64,000 bases of DNA from Anaerococcus sp. Marseille-Q7828 (GCF_949769285.1 NZ_OX458331.1:1302001-1366000), one strand, 5' to 3'; counted from the stretch's first letter, positions 11,951-23,139 are shown. Translations and numbers: made by a program. Notes: a model not told the origin generated them from the letters alone.

Positions 11951-13352
11951 ATGCGCCAATTTTTACTTGATCATCTACAATCATATGAGCAAGGACATCT
12001 GGATTACCACAACCTGTAGTAATAACTAAGTCCTTATCAGAAACTATATCGTATATATAATCTCTTGCTTTTTCAAAAGTTCCAATATATTTAGCGTTAA
12101 TTCCTTTTTTTACTAAGGCATCAACTACATCTTTAGAATGGATTGTTGGGTCAAACTTTTCTCTAGCTGCATAGATATCTGTAATTATAACTTCATCACA
12201 AGCGTCAAAACAATTTAAAAAGTCGTTAAACAATGTTTTAGTTCTACTGTAAGTATGTGGTTGCCACACACAAACTAACTTACCGTCAGTATGTTCTCTT
12301 AATGCTTCTAAGGTTACTTCTATTTCTGATGGGTGGTGACCATAATCAGTCATAATAGTTGCATCATTAACGTGTCCTATTATTTCCATTCTTCTTTTTA
12401 GGCCAGAATATTCTTTGATATTTTCTTTTATAGTTTCTAGATCTATGCCGTTTTCATATGTTGAAATAATAGCAGCCATAGCATTATTTATATTATGTCT
12501 ACCGATAACTCCAAGTTCAAAATGTTCAACCATGCCATTTTTCATCTTTAAATCAAAATTTGGTCTACCAATCTCATCAAACTTAATGTTATGGGCTACG
12601 TAATCTGCATCATAATTTTCTTGAGCATAGGTTATTAGCTCACCTTTAACTGAATCAATTATCAATCTATTGTTAGGCTCATTCAAATTTAGAATTGTCT
12701 TAGAATTTTCGTCTTGATTTTGCAAATAACATTTAAAAGTATCAACTATATCCTCTAAATTTTTATAATAGTCTAGATGATCTTCGTCGATATTTAAGAC
12801 AATAACAGTTTGTGGGTAATAATATCTAATATTGCCCTTGTATTCACAAGCTTCTGTTACTAGATATTTTTGCTCACCAACGTGAACATTACCCTTCATT
12901 TCTTCAAGTTCTCCACCGAGAAGAATAGTAGCATCTTCTTTGGAATTTAGTAGGATTTTTGAAATCATACTGGTAGCTGTGGATTTTCCATGAGACCCTG
13001 AAACAGCTATTGAATTTTCATAGTTTCTCATTAGAGCGCCTAGAAAAACTCCTCTACTAACCACCGGAATATCTAATTTTCTAGCTGCAATAATTTCTTC
13101 ATTATCATCTAAAATTGCATCAGTATAAACGACCAAATCAGGATTTTTTATGTTATCCTTACTTTGACCAATAAAAATATCTGCTCCTTCATCTTTTAGA
13201 TGTTTAGTAATTTCTGTAAGTGACCTGTCTGAACCAGACACTTCATATCCTTTATTTAACAACAAAGAAGCGATACCGCTCATCGAAATACCGCCTATTC
13301 CAATAAAATGAACCTTTTTAAAATCATGTTCATTTAAATTAAATTCAAACAT
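11949..13352 (-). CDS. murC: UDP-N-acetylmuramate--L-alanine ligase
   Basis: A 467-residue Mur ligase adding the first stem-peptide residue to UDP-MurNAc in the cytoplasm. The N-terminal domain has VHFIGIGGISMSGIA; the ATP loop is SGSHGKSTATSM (residues 118-129, with Ser in place of the usual Thr in GTHGKT); later motifs include LNIDEDHLDYY, GRHNINNAMAA and TDYGHHPSEIEVTLEAL. Monocistronic: its own promoter upstream and a shared terminator downstream. An AGGAGAT ribosome binding site precedes the ATG. Confidence 0.97.
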   Translation of the reverse strand: MFEFNLNEHDFKKVHFIGIGGISMSGIASLLLNKGYEVSGSDRSLTEITKHLKDEGADIFIGQSKDNIKNPDLVVYTDAILDDNEEIIAARKLDIPVVSRGVFLGALMRNYENSIAVSGSHGKSTATSMISKILLNSKEDATILLGGELEEMKGNVHVGEQKYLVTEACEYKGNIRYYYPQTVIVLNIDEDHLDYYKNLEDIVDTFKCYLQNQDENSKTILNLNEPNNRLIIDSVKGELITYAQENYDADYVAHNIKFDEIGRPNFDLKMKNGMVEHFELGVIGRHNINNAMAAIISTYENGIDLETIKENIKEYSGLKRRMEIIGHVNDATIMTDYGHHPSEIEVTLEALREHTDGKLVCVWQPHTYSRTKTLFNDFLNCFDACDEVIITDIYAAREKFDPTIHSKDVVDALVKKGINAKYIGTFEKARDYIYDIVSDKDLVITTGCGNPDVLAHMIVDDQVKIGA

Positions 13353-13393
13353 TATATCTCCTAATTAGTTTATCTTTTGGGTTTATATCATAT

Positions 13394-13422
13394 ATCATAT
13401 GCTTTTTTAATTTACTTGTAAA
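13394..13422 (-). promoter_or_regulatory. promoter of murC
   Basis: On the minus strand TTTACA (13417-13422) and TATGAT (13394-13399) are separated by 17 bp, about 42 bp upstream of the murC start. Confidence 0.6.
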
Positions 13423-13427
13423 GTACT

Positions 13428-13455
13428 TTGACCTGTGTTAACATAAAATTAGAAA
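13428..13455 (+). promoter_or_regulatory. weak promoter candidate for rpiB
   Basis: TTGACC at 13428-13433 is a good -35. The best -10 at a 16-bp spacer is the poor TAGAAA (13450-13455); TAAAAT at 13444-13449 is too close. It lies back to back with the murC promoter. Confidence 0.35.
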
Positions 13456-13473
13456 ATTATGACGGAGGATTAT

Positions 13474-13917
13474 ATGAAGTATGTAATTGGAAATGATCAT
13501 GGTGGTCTAGATCTAGTTGATGTAGTAAAAGAAACATTAGAGTCGCTTGGACATGAAGTTATTCACGTGGGAACTACTGAGAATGAAAGTGTTGATTATC
13601 CAGATTTTGCAAATCTTGCCTGTCAAAAAGTTCTAGAAAAAGAAGCTGATTTTGCCATATTAATCTGCGGAACAGGTATAGGAATGAGTATATCAGCTAA
13701 CAAAATATCCGGTATAAGAGCAGCAGCAGTATCTGAATGCTATTCAGCAAGGATGAGTAGGGCCCACAACAATGCAAATTGTTTATGCATTGGAGCTAGA
13801 GTTATTGGCAGTGAAACAGCAAAAATGATAGTAGAGGAATTTGCTAAAACAGATTTTGAAGGTGGACGCCACCAAAAAAGGGTTGACAAAATAATTAATT
13901 TAGAATCTAATAAATAA
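13474..13917 (+). CDS. rpiB: ribose-5-phosphate isomerase B
   Basis: A 147-residue RpiB/LacAB-family isomerase interconverting ribose 5-phosphate and ribulose 5-phosphate. It starts MKYVIGNDHGG (phosphate-binding Asp and His), has the catalytic cysteine in ICGTGIGMSISANK and ends with the arginine-containing segment GGRHQKRVDKI. The start is set by GGAGG at 13464-13468, 5 nt before this ATG; an in-frame ATG five codons upstream overlaps that site and is rejected. Adjacent deoD would feed ribose 1-phosphate into the same pool. Confidence 0.95.
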   Translation: MKYVIGNDHGGLDLVDVVKETLESLGHEVIHVGTTENESVDYPDFANLACQKVLEKEADFAILICGTGIGMSISANKISGIRAAAVSECYSARMSRAHNNANCLCIGARVIGSETAKMIVEEFAKTDFEGGRHQKRVDKIINLESNK

Positions 13918-13984
13918 GTTAGATTTAAAAAATCATCCAAAAATGATATCATATAATTAATGAAGTTTATAAAAGGAGAGTTAA

Positions 13985-14698
13985 ATGAATATACCTACAC
14001 CACATATCTCGGCTAAAAGTCCAGATGAAATTGCTAGTACAGTATTAATGCCAGGAGATCCACTCAGGGCAAAATATATTGCAGAAAATTTCTTAGAAGA
14101 TGTCACTCAATTTAATAATACCCGTGGAATGCTTGGTTTTACTGGATATTATGAAGGAAAGAGAGTTTCTGTAATGGGTTCTGGAATGGGAATCCCATCA
14201 TCAATGATTTATTACAATGAATTGTTTGGTGGATATGATGTTGACACAATTATAAGGATTGGTACAGCTGGTTCCATGCAAGAAAATATAAAGCTACACG
14301 ATATAGTAATAGCTACAAGTGCTTGTTCAGAAAGCTCAATAAATGATAATCTATTTGCAAATATAAACTTTTCACCAACCCCAGATTTTGACTTAATGCT
14401 AGAAGCTTATAATAAGTCAGTAGATTTAAATTACACAACCCACTGTGGACAGGTTCATAGTTCAGACCAATTCTATAATGAACTACCTGAAGGTGTATTT
14501 GAAAATCTAAAAAAATACGGGGTTTTATGCGTTGAAATGGAATCATATGGCCTATATATGACCGCAAGAAAATATGGCAAGAAGGCACTAGGTATATTTA
14601 CTATTAGTGATTCATTAGTAGAAAATGTTGCAGATAGTGCAGAAAATAGAGAAAAATCATACACAGATATGATGAAGTTAGCATTAGAAATCGCTTAG
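13985..14698 (+). CDS. deoD: purine-nucleoside phosphorylase, DeoD type
   Basis: A 237-residue hexameric-type phosphorylase splitting purine nucleosides to base and ribose 1-phosphate. It opens with TPHISAKSPDEIASTVLMPGDPLRA, has the phosphate-binding VMGSGMGIPS and IIRIGTAGSM segments, the nucleoside-binding VEMESYGLY and a catalytic Asp in TISDSL. Ribosome binding site AAAGGAG. A TATAAT at 13952-13957 upstream lacks a -35 at the right distance, so it is probably co-transcribed with rpiB. Confidence 0.95.
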   Translation: MNIPTPHISAKSPDEIASTVLMPGDPLRAKYIAENFLEDVTQFNNTRGMLGFTGYYEGKRVSVMGSGMGIPSSMIYYNELFGGYDVDTIIRIGTAGSMQENIKLHDIVIATSACSESSINDNLFANINFSPTPDFDLMLEAYNKSVDLNYTTHCGQVHSSDQFYNELPEGVFENLKKYGVLCVEMESYGLYMTARKYGKKALGIFTISDSLVENVADSAENREKSYTDMMKLALEIA

Positions 14699-14705
14699 GA
14701 AATTT

Positions 14706-16097
14706 ATGATAAAAACAATAATATTAGCAGCAGGTGAAGGGACTAGGATGAAGTCACACAAATCCAAAGTTTTACACAAATTACTCAATAGAGAAATGAT
14801 TAGATATGTTGTGGATTCTTCAAAATTAGACGAATCTCAAACTATTATCATTGCTGGCAAAAATAAAAATGCTTTAGAAGAAATTTTTACGGATGAAATA
14901 ATTGTTGAACAAAAAATAGGGGAAGCTTACCCTTATGGAACTGGCTATGCTGCCTCCCTTGCAATAAATGAAATCGAAGATGATGATACAGTTTTAGTAT
15001 TAAACGGGGACATACCTCTAATTACAAAAGCTTCCATAAAGGAATTTGTGGACAATCACATAGAAGCAAATTCTTGCGCTTCTGTATTATCTACTAGAGT
15101 AATTAATCCTATTGGCTATGGAAGAATCATCAGAGATGAAAAAGGGGAATTTATAGGCATAGTTGAGCATAAAGATCTTGACCTATCTCAAAATTCAATT
15201 GATGAAATAAATACAGGAATATATGCTTTTAATGGTAAATGCTTCAAAAACTCTGTGACATGTCTAGAATCAAATAATGAACAAAATGAACTATATCTTA
15301 CAGATTGTATAGATATATTATATAACCAAGGCGAAAAGGTTATGGCCTTTACAGCCCATGATCCTAGCGAATTTTATGGAATTAATAATAAAAAAGAGCT
15401 TGCTGAAGCAAGTAAAATACTACAAAAACGAGTAAATGATAATCATATGATAAATGGAGTTATAATTGAAAATCCAGATATGGTTATCATAGATCCATTA
15501 GTAAAAATTGGACAAGATACAGTGATTTCTGGTCCAGTAAAACTATTGGGACAAACAGTCATTGGAGAAAACTGTATAATAGAAGGATCAACAAGGATTG
15601 AAGACTCAAAAATAAGTAATGATGTAAAAATTGACAATTCTGTTATAGAATCTTCAAGTGTTGCCGAAGGAACTGATATAGGTCCTTACTCTCATTTAAG
15701 ACCAAAAGCTAATCTGGGCAAGAATGTTCACATTGGTAACTTTGTTGAGGTCAAAAACTCAAATGTTGGAGATAATACAAAAGCTGGACACTTAGCTTAT
15801 ATTGGAGATAGCGACCTTGGTAGTGGCATCAACATAGGATGCGGAGTTATTTTTGTAAATTATGATGGTAAGTTCAAACATAGATCTATAGTGGAAGATG
15901 ATGCCTTCATAGGTTCAAATTCAAATATAGTAGCTCCAGTTAATATCAAAAAAGATGCTTATATTGCAGCGGGATCAACAATTACAAAAGATGTTAGCGA
16001 GGGTATGTTATCTATAGAGCGAGCTGAACAAAAAAATATTGCTGGTTATACTTATAAAAAACGACAACGAGATATGGAAAAATCAAAGGAGAAATAA
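14706..16097 (+). CDS. glmU: bifunctional GlcNAc-1-phosphate uridyltransferase / glucosamine-1-phosphate acetyltransferase
   Basis: A 463-residue enzyme making UDP-GlcNAc for cell wall synthesis. The N-terminal pyrophosphorylase domain carries LAAGEGTRMKS and the metal-binding aspartate in LNGDIPLI. The C-terminal left-handed beta helix (from about residue 250) shows hexapeptide repeats and the acetyltransferase residues in HLRPKANLG, HIGNFVEVKNS and INCGVIFVNYDGK-like motifs. It sits 7 nt after deoD and shares a TAATG stop/start with prs, as in the common glmU-prs-pth-mfd order. Confidence 0.97.
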   Translation: MIKTIILAAGEGTRMKSHKSKVLHKLLNREMIRYVVDSSKLDESQTIIIAGKNKNALEEIFTDEIIVEQKIGEAYPYGTGYAASLAINEIEDDDTVLVLNGDIPLITKASIKEFVDNHIEANSCASVLSTRVINPIGYGRIIRDEKGEFIGIVEHKDLDLSQNSIDEINTGIYAFNGKCFKNSVTCLESNNEQNELYLTDCIDILYNQGEKVMAFTAHDPSEFYGINNKKELAEASKILQKRVNDNHMINGVIIENPDMVIIDPLVKIGQDTVISGPVKLLGQTVIGENCIIEGSTRIEDSKISNDVKIDNSVIESSSVAEGTDIGPYSHLRPKANLGKNVHIGNFVEVKNSNVGDNTKAGHLAYIGDSDLGSGINIGCGVIFVNYDGKFKHRSIVEDDAFIGSNSNIVAPVNIKKDAYIAAGSTITKDVSEGMLSIERAEQKNIAGYTYKKRQRDMEKSKEK

Positions 16098-17083
16098 TGT
16101 CATCTAAAAATTCACAATCATTCATCCAAAGAGGGGAACTAAAATTACTAAGTGGAAATGCCAATCCAAAGCTTTCTCAATCCATTGCAGATGCGTTGGG
16201 TGTTAAACTAGGAGAATCCGAGATTGAAAAGTTTAGTGATGGTGAAATAAAAATTAAAATCAATGAATCTATTAGGGGAAAAGATGTGTATATTGTTCAA
16301 CCTACATCTTATCCAACTAATGATAATCTTATGGAACTACTAATTATGGTAGATGCTTGTAGAAGAGCTTCAGCAGGTTATATCAATGCTATAATTCCAT
16401 ATTATGGTTATGCTAGGCAAGATAGAAAGACTAGAGGTCGTGAACCAATAACTGCAAAACTTGTTGCTAATCTACTGACAATAGCTGGAGTTGATAGAAT
16501 TATTACAATGGACTTGCATGCTGGACAAATTCAAGGTTATTTTGATATACCAGTAGACCACTTTTCAGCTATAAGACTTCTATCAAGCTATTTTACAGAT
16601 ATGGCGTATGATAAACCAGATGACTTTGTTGTAGTAAGCCCTGACTTGGGTGGTGTAAGAAGAGCTCGTGAATTTTCAGATTATCTAAAACTTCCAATAG
16701 CTATTATTGAAAAAAGACGTCCGATGCCAAATGTATCAGAAGTAATGAGTGTAATAGGCGATTTCAAAGGCAAACACGCCATACTTGTTGATGATATGGT
16801 TGATACTGCTGGTACTATCACCAATGCTGCTAACTATTTGATCGAAAATGGAGCAAAAGACGTTTATATAGCAGCAACCCATGGAGTATTTTCAGGAAAA
16901 GCAATAGAAAGACTTTCTGATTCTTCTGTAAAAGAGGTTATTATAACAAATACAATTGAACTTCCAAAGGAAAAACAACTTGATAAGATAAAACAATTGG
17001 AAGTTGGACCATTACTTGCTGAGGCAATTCATAGAATCAACACCTATGAATCAATAAGTGGTCTTTTTGATGATGGAGAATAG
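16097..17083 (+). CDS. prs: ribose-phosphate pyrophosphokinase
   Basis: A 328-residue PRPP synthase transferring pyrophosphate from ATP to ribose 5-phosphate, for purine, pyrimidine, NAD and His/Trp synthesis. Signatures: EKFSDGEIKIKI, the flexible YARQDRKTRGREPI loop, the metal site MDLHAGQIQGYF and the PRPP loop LVDDMVDTAGTI. Ribosome binding site AGGAGA inside the end of glmU; overlap with glmU by one base. pth follows immediately at the stop codon. Confidence 0.97.
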   Translation: MSSKNSQSFIQRGELKLLSGNANPKLSQSIADALGVKLGESEIEKFSDGEIKIKINESIRGKDVYIVQPTSYPTNDNLMELLIMVDACRRASAGYINAIIPYYGYARQDRKTRGREPITAKLVANLLTIAGVDRIITMDLHAGQIQGYFDIPVDHFSAIRLLSSYFTDMAYDKPDDFVVVSPDLGGVRRAREFSDYLKLPIAIIEKRRPMPNVSEVMSVIGDFKGKHAILVDDMVDTAGTITNAANYLIENGAKDVYIAATHGVFSGKAIERLSDSSVKEVIITNTIELPKEKQLDKIKQLEVGPLLAEAIHRINTYESISGLFDDGE

Positions 17084-17665
17084 ATGTATTTTATAGTAGG
17101 ACTTGGCAATCCAGGTAGGCAATACGAAAATACCAGGCATAATATTGGATTTTTGATTATTGATTACCTTGCCAATAAACACAATATTGACGTTAAAAAA
17201 TCAAAATTTAAATCACTATATGGCCAGGGAGAAATTTCTGGCCAAAAAGTCATGCTCATAAAACCACAAACTTACATGAACAATTCTGGTGAAGCTTTAA
17301 GGGAGCTTAGGAACTTTTATAAATTTGAGGAAGATGAGCTTATAGTAATTGTAGATGATATAGATATTGATTTCGGAAAAATAAGAATAAAGAAAAAAGG
17401 TTCTGCAGGAACTCATAATGGTATGAAGTCAATCATTTATCAATTACAATATGATACCTTTCCAAGGATAAAAGTTGCAGTAGGCAAAAAACCAGAGTAT
17501 ATGGATCTTGCTAACTTTGTATTAAGTGGTTTTAGCGAAAAAGAAGTTGAGATAATAAGAGAAGAAATAAAACTTGCAACTGAAGCTATTGAAACATTGC
17601 TTGAAAGTGGCATTGACAAAGCAATGAACAAGTTTAATTCAATAAATTTGTTGGAAGAGTTGTAA
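17084..17665 (+). CDS. pth: peptidyl-tRNA hydrolase
   Basis: A 193-residue Pth recycling peptidyl-tRNAs released by stalled ribosomes. It has the N-terminal GLGNPGRQYENTRHNIGF signature with catalytic His19 and Asn9, KPQTYMNNSGEA, the aspartate in VDDIDIDFG and AGTHNGMKSI. The stop shares TAATG with mfd. Together with mfd and the convergent rqcH it is one of several rescue functions here. Confidence 0.97.
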   Translation: MYFIVGLGNPGRQYENTRHNIGFLIIDYLANKHNIDVKKSKFKSLYGQGEISGQKVMLIKPQTYMNNSGEALRELRNFYKFEEDELIVIVDDIDIDFGKIRIKKKGSAGTHNGMKSIIYQLQYDTFPRIKVAVGKKPEYMDLANFVLSGFSEKEVEIIREEIKLATEAIETLLESGIDKAMNKFNSINLLEEL

Positions 17666-20600
17666 TGAATCCATTAATTAATAGATTAGTTAATCTTGAA
17701 CAAATAAAAACTGTAAATGAAAATATAGGAAATAGCTCTCCAATATATATGCATGGACTTACAGAAGGGATAAAAGCACATTTGGTTTTATCTCTTTTTG
17801 CAAGTTTAGATAAGAATATTGTTTTAATAGCCGAGAATGAAAAAAGAGCTAAAGAATATTTAGCCGATATCAATAGCTTGGAAGATATTGGATTATATTA
17901 TCCAGCCTATGATATTAATTTTTATAATATAAAATCAATTGATGATCAAATCACCTCTGATCGTATGCAAATTTTGATAAAACAAGCAAAAAAACAAAAA
18001 TTCATTACAGTTACTACTCTTGATGCCATAAAAAATAAATTGACGCCTTTACACAAATTTAATGAGAGTTTTGTTAATATAACAAGCGAGGATGTGATTG
18101 ATGATGCAAAGCTTATTAAGACTTTATCAGATTTAAACTATACAGTTACATCTTTAGTTGAAAATAAGGGCGAATTTTCTAGACGTGGATCCATAATAGA
18201 TTTTTGGCCAGTAGATTATGACCACCCAATACGTCTAGAATTGTTTGATGATGAGATTGATTCAATTAGAATTTTTGATGAAAAAAATCAAAGAACCATT
18301 GAAAATATTGATGAAGTTACAATTTCTCCCTTAAATGAGCTTATATATGATGTTAATGATTTTGATGCCGCAATAGTTGAAATCAAAAAAGAGATTCATA
18401 ATATTAGCCAAGATGATAGCAATGACCAGAAGTTAGTTGATAAATACAATCAAATAATAGATTACCTTACAAATAGTCGCTACGTATCAAATTGGGACTT
18501 GATAAATCCTTACAGAAAAAGCAATTATGAAGTTTTTACAGATTACTTAGCAGAAGATACAGTTTTTGTATTTGATGATATTTCTAGAATAGCTCAAGCA
18601 GAGGAAAACAATGAAACTAGTTTTATAGAAAATATTACCTATCAAAGGGATAGGGGTGAGGTATTTAATAGTTTTAAAGATTTACTGCTAACTAGTAATG
18701 ACATATACAAAAAAATTGAAAGATTTTCTATTGTAAATCTCACATCTTTATTAAAAAGATCAAAGCTTTTTAGCCCAAGGCTTTTAGTGGATTTAAAGAC
18801 AATGGAAGCAGAAAATTTTAATAAAAATATCGATGCTTTTGTTGAATTTACACAAAATTTAGAAAGTAAGGCTAAAGTTTATGTTCTTACGTCAAATGAA
18901 GATAATAAAGAAAAGCTATACGATGTTTTCAAGTACAATAATAAATCCAATGCTTCATATAAAGATACAAGTCAAGTAAGTATATCTGATATATATGCCA
19001 AAGAAGGATATTATATACCAAATGCTGAGCTATATGTATTTACTCAAAAAGAGCTACAGGGTCATGGTAAGAACAAAGCTCACAAGAAGATTAAAAACAA
19101 ATTATCTTCATCAGATATCATAAACTATTCTGATTTAGATATTGGTGATTATGTTGTACATGAGAATAATGGTATTGGAATCTATAGTGGCCTGGAAAAA
19201 ATTGAAGTTAACAATATTCAAAAGGACTTTATTGTCATAAATTATAAGGGCAATGACAAGGTATATGTCCCAATTGATCAAATGAATCTAGTTTCCAAAT
19301 ACATTGGTAACAAGGGAGAAAGGCCAAAACTATCAACACTAGGCTCACCTACTTGGACTAAGGCTAAGCAAAGAGCCAAAAAAGTAGTAGATGAAATAGC
19401 TGATGACTTGGTAAAACTCTATGCACAAAGATCAAAGATTCGTGGTCATGCCTTTGGATCAGACACACCATGGCAAAATGAGTTTGAAGAATCTTTTCCT
19501 TACGAAGAAACCTATAGTCAAATACGAAGTATTCGTGAGATAAAAGACGATATGGAAACTGATAAACCAATGGATAGGCTATTGACAGGTGATGTTGGTT
19601 ATGGAAAAACAGAAGTTGCCTTAAGAGCTGCCTTTAAGGCTATTGTAGACGGGTATCAAGTAGCTTTTCTTGTTCCAACCACAATACTTGCAAGTCAACA
19701 TTATGAGACGGCAAGGGATAGATTCAAAGATTTTCCTATGGATATAAGGCTACTGTCTAGGTTTAATAGCAAGAAAGAACAAGATCAGACAGTTAAGGAC
19801 CTAAAGAATGGCAAAGTTGACTTTGTAATAGGTACTCATAGGATTTTATCAAAAGATGTATCATTCAAAAAATTGGGTTTATTAATAATTGATGAGGAGC
19901 AAAGATTTGGTGTTAAAGATAAGGAAAAGTTAAAAGGACTTAAAACTAACTTAGATGTCTTAACCCTATCAGCAACACCAATACCAAGAACCTTACAAAT
20001 GTCTCTGGCGGGTATTAGAGACTTATCAACACTTGATGAGCCGCCTGAGGAAAGACTTCCTGTTAATACCTATGTCATTGAATACGATGAAAATATTATT
20101 AAATCTGCCATAGAAAAAGAACTAAACAGAAATGGTCAAGTATATTTTGTATATAACAGAGTTCATAATATAACTTTATTGTACAATCACCTAGCTGAAC
20201 TAGTACCAAATGCAAGGATAGAGATAATCCATGGCAAATTAAGCCCTAAACAGATAGAAAATATAATGAATGATTTTGTGATTGGGGATATTGATATTTT
20301 GCTTTCTACAACCATAATAGAAACTGGGATGGATATTTCAAATGTGAATACCCTTATAGTATATGATTCCGATATGATGGGGCTCTCCCAACTTTACCAG
20401 CTAAAGGGTAGGATAGGTAGAGGTAATAGGTCTTCCTATGCTTATTTTACATATAGGAGGGGAAAAGTTTTATCTGAAATTAGCGAAAAGAGGCTAAAAT
20501 CCATTAGAGACTTTTCTGATTTTGGTAGTGGTTACAAAATTGCTATGAAAGACTTGGAACTAAGAGGAGCTGGAAATCTCCTAGGTGAAAGCCAAAGCGG

Positions 20601-21153
20601 CCATGTTGAAGCAGTTGGTTATGATTTATATGTTAAGTTCTTACAAGAAGCTGTAGAAAAAGCATCGGGCAAAGAAGTAGATATTAAAAAGAAATCTGAT
20701 GTATATATAGATATTAAAGTCGATGCTTATATTCCAAACTCATATATAAGTGATGAAGCTCAAAAAATTGAAATGTATACAAGGATTGCAAGCATTAGTG
20801 ATAGCGATGACTATAATATTTTGGTCGAAGATTTGATAGATATTTATGGCGATATTCCAATAATGGTGGATAATATAATGTATGTATCTCTTATTAAATC
20901 CTTAGCTGAAAAAATAGGCTTTAAGGAAATAAGAGAATTGAAAGGTTTTGTTAATTTATATTTTGAAAATAGAGAAGATTTTTCTTTGGAAGAACTAAAG
21001 GAAATAAGCACATCATTTAAGGGTGAAATGCAAATGGATCTATCGGATAGACCATCTTTTAAGATTCCAATTTCAAAAACAAAATTAATTGATACCTATA
21101 ATCTTTTACAAGTAATTGATAATACAAGGAGTAATGATGAAAAAAACAAGTAA
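17665..21153 (+). CDS. mfd: transcription-repair coupling factor Mfd
   Basis: A 1162-residue translocase that removes RNA polymerase stalled at lesions and recruits UvrA. The UvrB-like N-terminal module includes [13 protein letters not shown]; the RNAP-interacting CarD/RID-like domain starts near [12 protein letters not shown]; the RecG-like motor has Walker A GDVGYGKT (about 642-649), Walker B DEEQ (about 742) and SATPIPRTL; the TRCF C-terminal domain covers the last 100 residues. Full length. The 3' end overlaps prsA by 17 nt. Confidence 0.97.
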   Translation: MNPLINRLVNLEQIKTVNENIGNSSPIYMHGLTEGIKAHLVLSLFASLDKNIVLIAENEKRAKEYLADINSLEDIGLYYPAYDINFYNIKSIDDQITSDRMQILIKQAKKQKFITVTTLDAIKNKLTPLHKFNESFVNITSEDVIDDAKLIKTLSDLNYTVTSLVENKGEFSRRGSIIDFWPVDYDHPIRLELFDDEIDSIRIFDEKNQRTIENIDEVTISPLNELIYDVNDFDAAIVEIKKEIHNISQDDSNDQKLVDKYNQIIDYLTNSRYVSNWDLINPYRKSNYEVFTDYLAEDTVFVFDDISRIAQAEENNETSFIENITYQRDRGEVFNSFKDLLLTSNDIYKKIERFSIVNLTSLLKRSKLFSPRLLVDLKTMEAENFNKNIDAFVEFTQNLESKAKVYVLTSNEDNKEKLYDVFKYNNKSNASYKDTSQVSISDIYAKEGYYIPNAELYVFTQKELQGHGKNKAHKKIKNKLSSSDIINYSDLDIGDYVVHENNGIGIYSGLEKIEVNNIQKDFIVINYKGNDKVYVPIDQMNLVSKYIGNKGERPKLSTLGSPTWTKAKQRAKKVVDEIADDLVKLYAQRSKIRGHAFGSDTPWQNEFEESFPYEETYSQIRSIREIKDDMETDKPMDRLLTGDVGYGKTEVALRAAFKAIVDGYQVAFLVPTTILASQHYETARDRFKDFPMDIRLLSRFNSKKEQDQTVKDLKNGKVDFVIGTHRILSKDVSFKKLGLLIIDEEQRFGVKDKEKLKGLKTNLDVLTLSATPIPRTLQMSLAGIRDLSTLDEPPEERLPVNTYVIEYDENIIKSAIEKELNRNGQVYFVYNRVHNITLLYNHLAELVPNARIEIIHGKLSPKQIENIMNDFVIGDIDILLSTTIIETGMDISNVNTLIVYDSDMMGLSQLYQLKGRIGRGNRSSYAYFTYRRGKVLSEISEKRLKSIRDFSDFGSGYKIAMKDLELRGAGNLLGESQSGHVEAVGYDLYVKFLQEAVEKASGKEVDIKKKSDVYIDIKVDAYIPNSYISDEAQKIEMYTRIASISDSDDYNILVEDLIDIYGDIPIMVDNIMYVSLIKSLAEKIGFKEIRELKGFVNLYFENREDFSLEELKEISTSFKGEMQMDLSDRPSFKIPISKTKLIDTYNLLQVIDNTRSNDEKNK

Positions 21154-22222
21154 ATTAGTAGCACTTTTATTAACAAGTTCAATGTTTTTAGCAGCTTGTA
21201 ATAACAATCAAGATGCAAATAAAAAAGAAGACACAAAAGTAGAATCAACAGAAAAAGCGGCAAAAGAGTCTAATTCCCAATTAGATGATAAAACCGTTGC
21301 TATGGTAAATGGTGAAAAGTTGACCAAGGATGACTATAAAAAAGAAATTTCTTTCTATGGGGCAACTCTTGCAAGCCAACAACAACTTAAAAATTCAGTT
21401 ATCCAAATGATGATTCAGGATAAACTTATTGCTGATGATTCAGCAAAAAATGATTTAAAAGTAGATGATAAAGAAGTTTCAGACGCATTTTTACAACAAG
21501 TTGATAGACTTGGTGGCAAAGAAACATTCGACAAGATGTTAGATGACTACAACATGGATGTAGAAATGTTTAAGGAAACCATCAAAAAAGATTTAATGTA
21601 TAAAAAACACAAAGAATGGTTTGACAAAAATCATGAAGTAACTGAAGATGAAATCAACAAATACTATGAAGAAAACAAAGACCAATTTAAGAAAGTTGAT
21701 GCATCTCACATATTAGTAGAAGATGAAGAAACAGCTAAAGAAGTAAAACAAAAATTGGACGATGGAGAAGACTTTGCAAAATTAGCTGGCGAATACTCTA
21801 AAGATACTGCCAACAAAGACAAGGGTGGAGAATTAGGAGAATTTGCAAAAGGACAAATGGTTGCAGAATTTGAAGAAAAAGCTTTTGCAATGAAGAAAGA
21901 TGAAATAAGTGATCCAGTTCAAACTCAATTTGGTTGGCACATTATTAAGGTTAATGATGTAAAAGAATCTGCAGAAGATTCAAAAGAACAAATCAAGACT
22001 TTATTAGCTAATGAAAAATACAAAAATTACCTTCAAGAATTAAGAGATGGTGCAGATGTAGTTACTGAAGATTCTAACAGCACAGAAGAAGAAAATGCTG
22101 ACAGTGAAGAAAAAGAATCAACAACAGAAGTTGAAACTAAAGAAGATGCTGATTCTAAAGAAGAAGCAGAAACTGAAGAATCTGATGAAGCAGACAAAGA
22201 TAAAGAAGACAAAAACAACTAA
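21137..22222 (+). CDS. prsA: PrsA-like foldase lipoprotein, parvulin PPIase
   Basis: A 361-residue lipoprotein that folds secreted proteins on the outer face of the membrane. Signal peptide with lipobox LAAC (Cys21), SurA-like N-terminal helices (about 60-180), then a parvulin domain (about 192-285) with the hallmark [15 protein letters not shown] and FGWHIIKV motifs. The C-terminal 50 residues are almost entirely Glu, Asp, Lys and Ser, probably disordered. Start chosen at 21137 because AAGGAG (21126-21131) is 5 nt away; the adjacent ATG at 21134 is too close. Overlaps mfd by 17 nt and the next lipoprotein gene by 41 nt. Confidence 0.92.
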   Translation: MKKTSKLVALLLTSSMFLAACNNNQDANKKEDTKVESTEKAAKESNSQLDDKTVAMVNGEKLTKDDYKKEISFYGATLASQQQLKNSVIQMMIQDKLIADDSAKNDLKVDDKEVSDAFLQQVDRLGGKETFDKMLDDYNMDVEMFKETIKKDLMYKKHKEWFDKNHEVTEDEINKYYEENKDQFKKVDASHILVEDEETAKEVKQKLDDGEDFAKLAGEYSKDTANKDKGGELGEFAKGQMVAEFEEKAFAMKKDEISDPVQTQFGWHIIKVNDVKESAEDSKEQIKTLLANEKYKNYLQELRDGADVVTEDSNSTEEENADSEEKESTTEVETKEDADSKEEAETEESDEADKDKEDKNN

Positions 22223-23102
22223 GCTATTATTAGCTTTACTTGTTATAATAAGCTTAAGCTCTTGTAATAATAAAAAGGAATACAAAAATTCTATAGCCTT
22301 AGTTGGAGATGTTCCTATTAGCCAGGAATTATTTACTAAAGAGCTTGAGTATTATCAAAAGTTTTATACCAAAAAATACGGCGAAGATTATTTGGATATC
22401 GAAGTTGCTAAAGGTAAGACTAATAATGATGTCCTACAAGAAGAGTTGACTGATTCCTTGGTAAAAGATCAACTTATGCTAAATGACCTAAAGGCAAATA
22501 ATATTAAAGTAGATGATTCAAAGGCAGCAGAATTAAGAAATGATCTAGAAGATCAGCTAGGTGGAAAAGATTCATTAAAAGCTAATATTACTGCCATAGA
22601 CTTAAGTGAAAATGACTTTAGTGATGTTTTATATAGAGACTCTATAAGAAAACAACACTATGATTATTTCATAAATCATAATAAAATAAAAGACAGCGAA
22701 ATCTTAAGCTACTACAAAAAAAACGATAAATACCATAGGATGTATAAGTATGATGTCTTAGTTTTTGATAACGAGAATGAGGCAAAAAGATTTAGGGAGA
22801 AGATTAAATCTTCTGATGGCTTTTACCAATATGTCAAAAGTCCTATTAAGAATTATGATGTCATAAGATCGGATTTTGTGTATATAGATGATCCCAAAAT
22901 AGAAAAAGCAAATGTTAGCAAAAAAGATGAGCTAAGTGATGTATTTGAATTTGATGATAAGTTTATGATTTTGATGATTAATTCTTATAATGAAAACGAG
23001 AATGAATTATTAATCAAGCTTAAGGAAATATATTTGAAAGAAAGTTACGAAAAATATCTAAATAATTTGACGAAAAAGACTAAAATTAGGCTTTTTATCT
23101 AA
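22182..23102 (+). CDS. PrsA-like lipoprotein with a degenerate PPIase domain
   Basis: About 306 residues. The likely start gives a clean lipoprotein signal: basic n-region ([13 protein letters not shown]), hydrophobic [11 protein letters not shown] and lipobox LSSC (Cys27). The frame is open upstream through the acidic tail of prsA, so the start is inferred from the signal peptide, with no strong ribosome binding site and a 41-nt overlap. The mature part repeats the PrsA plan (ALVGDVPIS, then helices), but the parvulin-like segment ([17 protein letters not shown]) lacks the His of HIL, the GGELG motif and the FGWH motif. It probably acts, if at all, as a chaperone without isomerase activity. 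Confidence 0.75.
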   Translation: MMKQTKIKKTKTTKLLLALLVIISLSSCNNKKEYKNSIALVGDVPISQELFTKELEYYQKFYTKKYGEDYLDIEVAKGKTNNDVLQEELTDSLVKDQLMLNDLKANNIKVDDSKAAELRNDLEDQLGGKDSLKANITAIDLSENDFSDVLYRDSIRKQHYDYFINHNKIKDSEILSYYKKNDKYHRMYKYDVLVFDNENEAKRFREKIKSSDGFYQYVKSPIKNYDVIRSDFVYIDDPKIEKANVSKKDELSDVFEFDDKFMILMINSYNENENELLIKLKEIYLKESYEKYLNNLTKKTKIRLFI

Positions 23103-23110
23103 TATAAGTC

Positions 23111-23139
23111 TTGAAAAAAGACAAATTGTTTTGTATAAT
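23111..23139 (+). promoter_or_regulatory. strong promoter of hup
   Basis: TTGAAA (23111-23116) and consensus TATAAT (23134-23139) are separated by 17 bp, starting 8 bp after the preceding stop codon and about 49 bp before the hup ATG. Confidence 0.85.

Noticed and set aside
22090-22222. Low-complexity acidic/lysine-rich segments on both frames as a repeat element
   Set aside because: The repetitiveness follows from GAA/GAT/AAA-rich codons in the PrsA tail and does not form exact tandem repeats.
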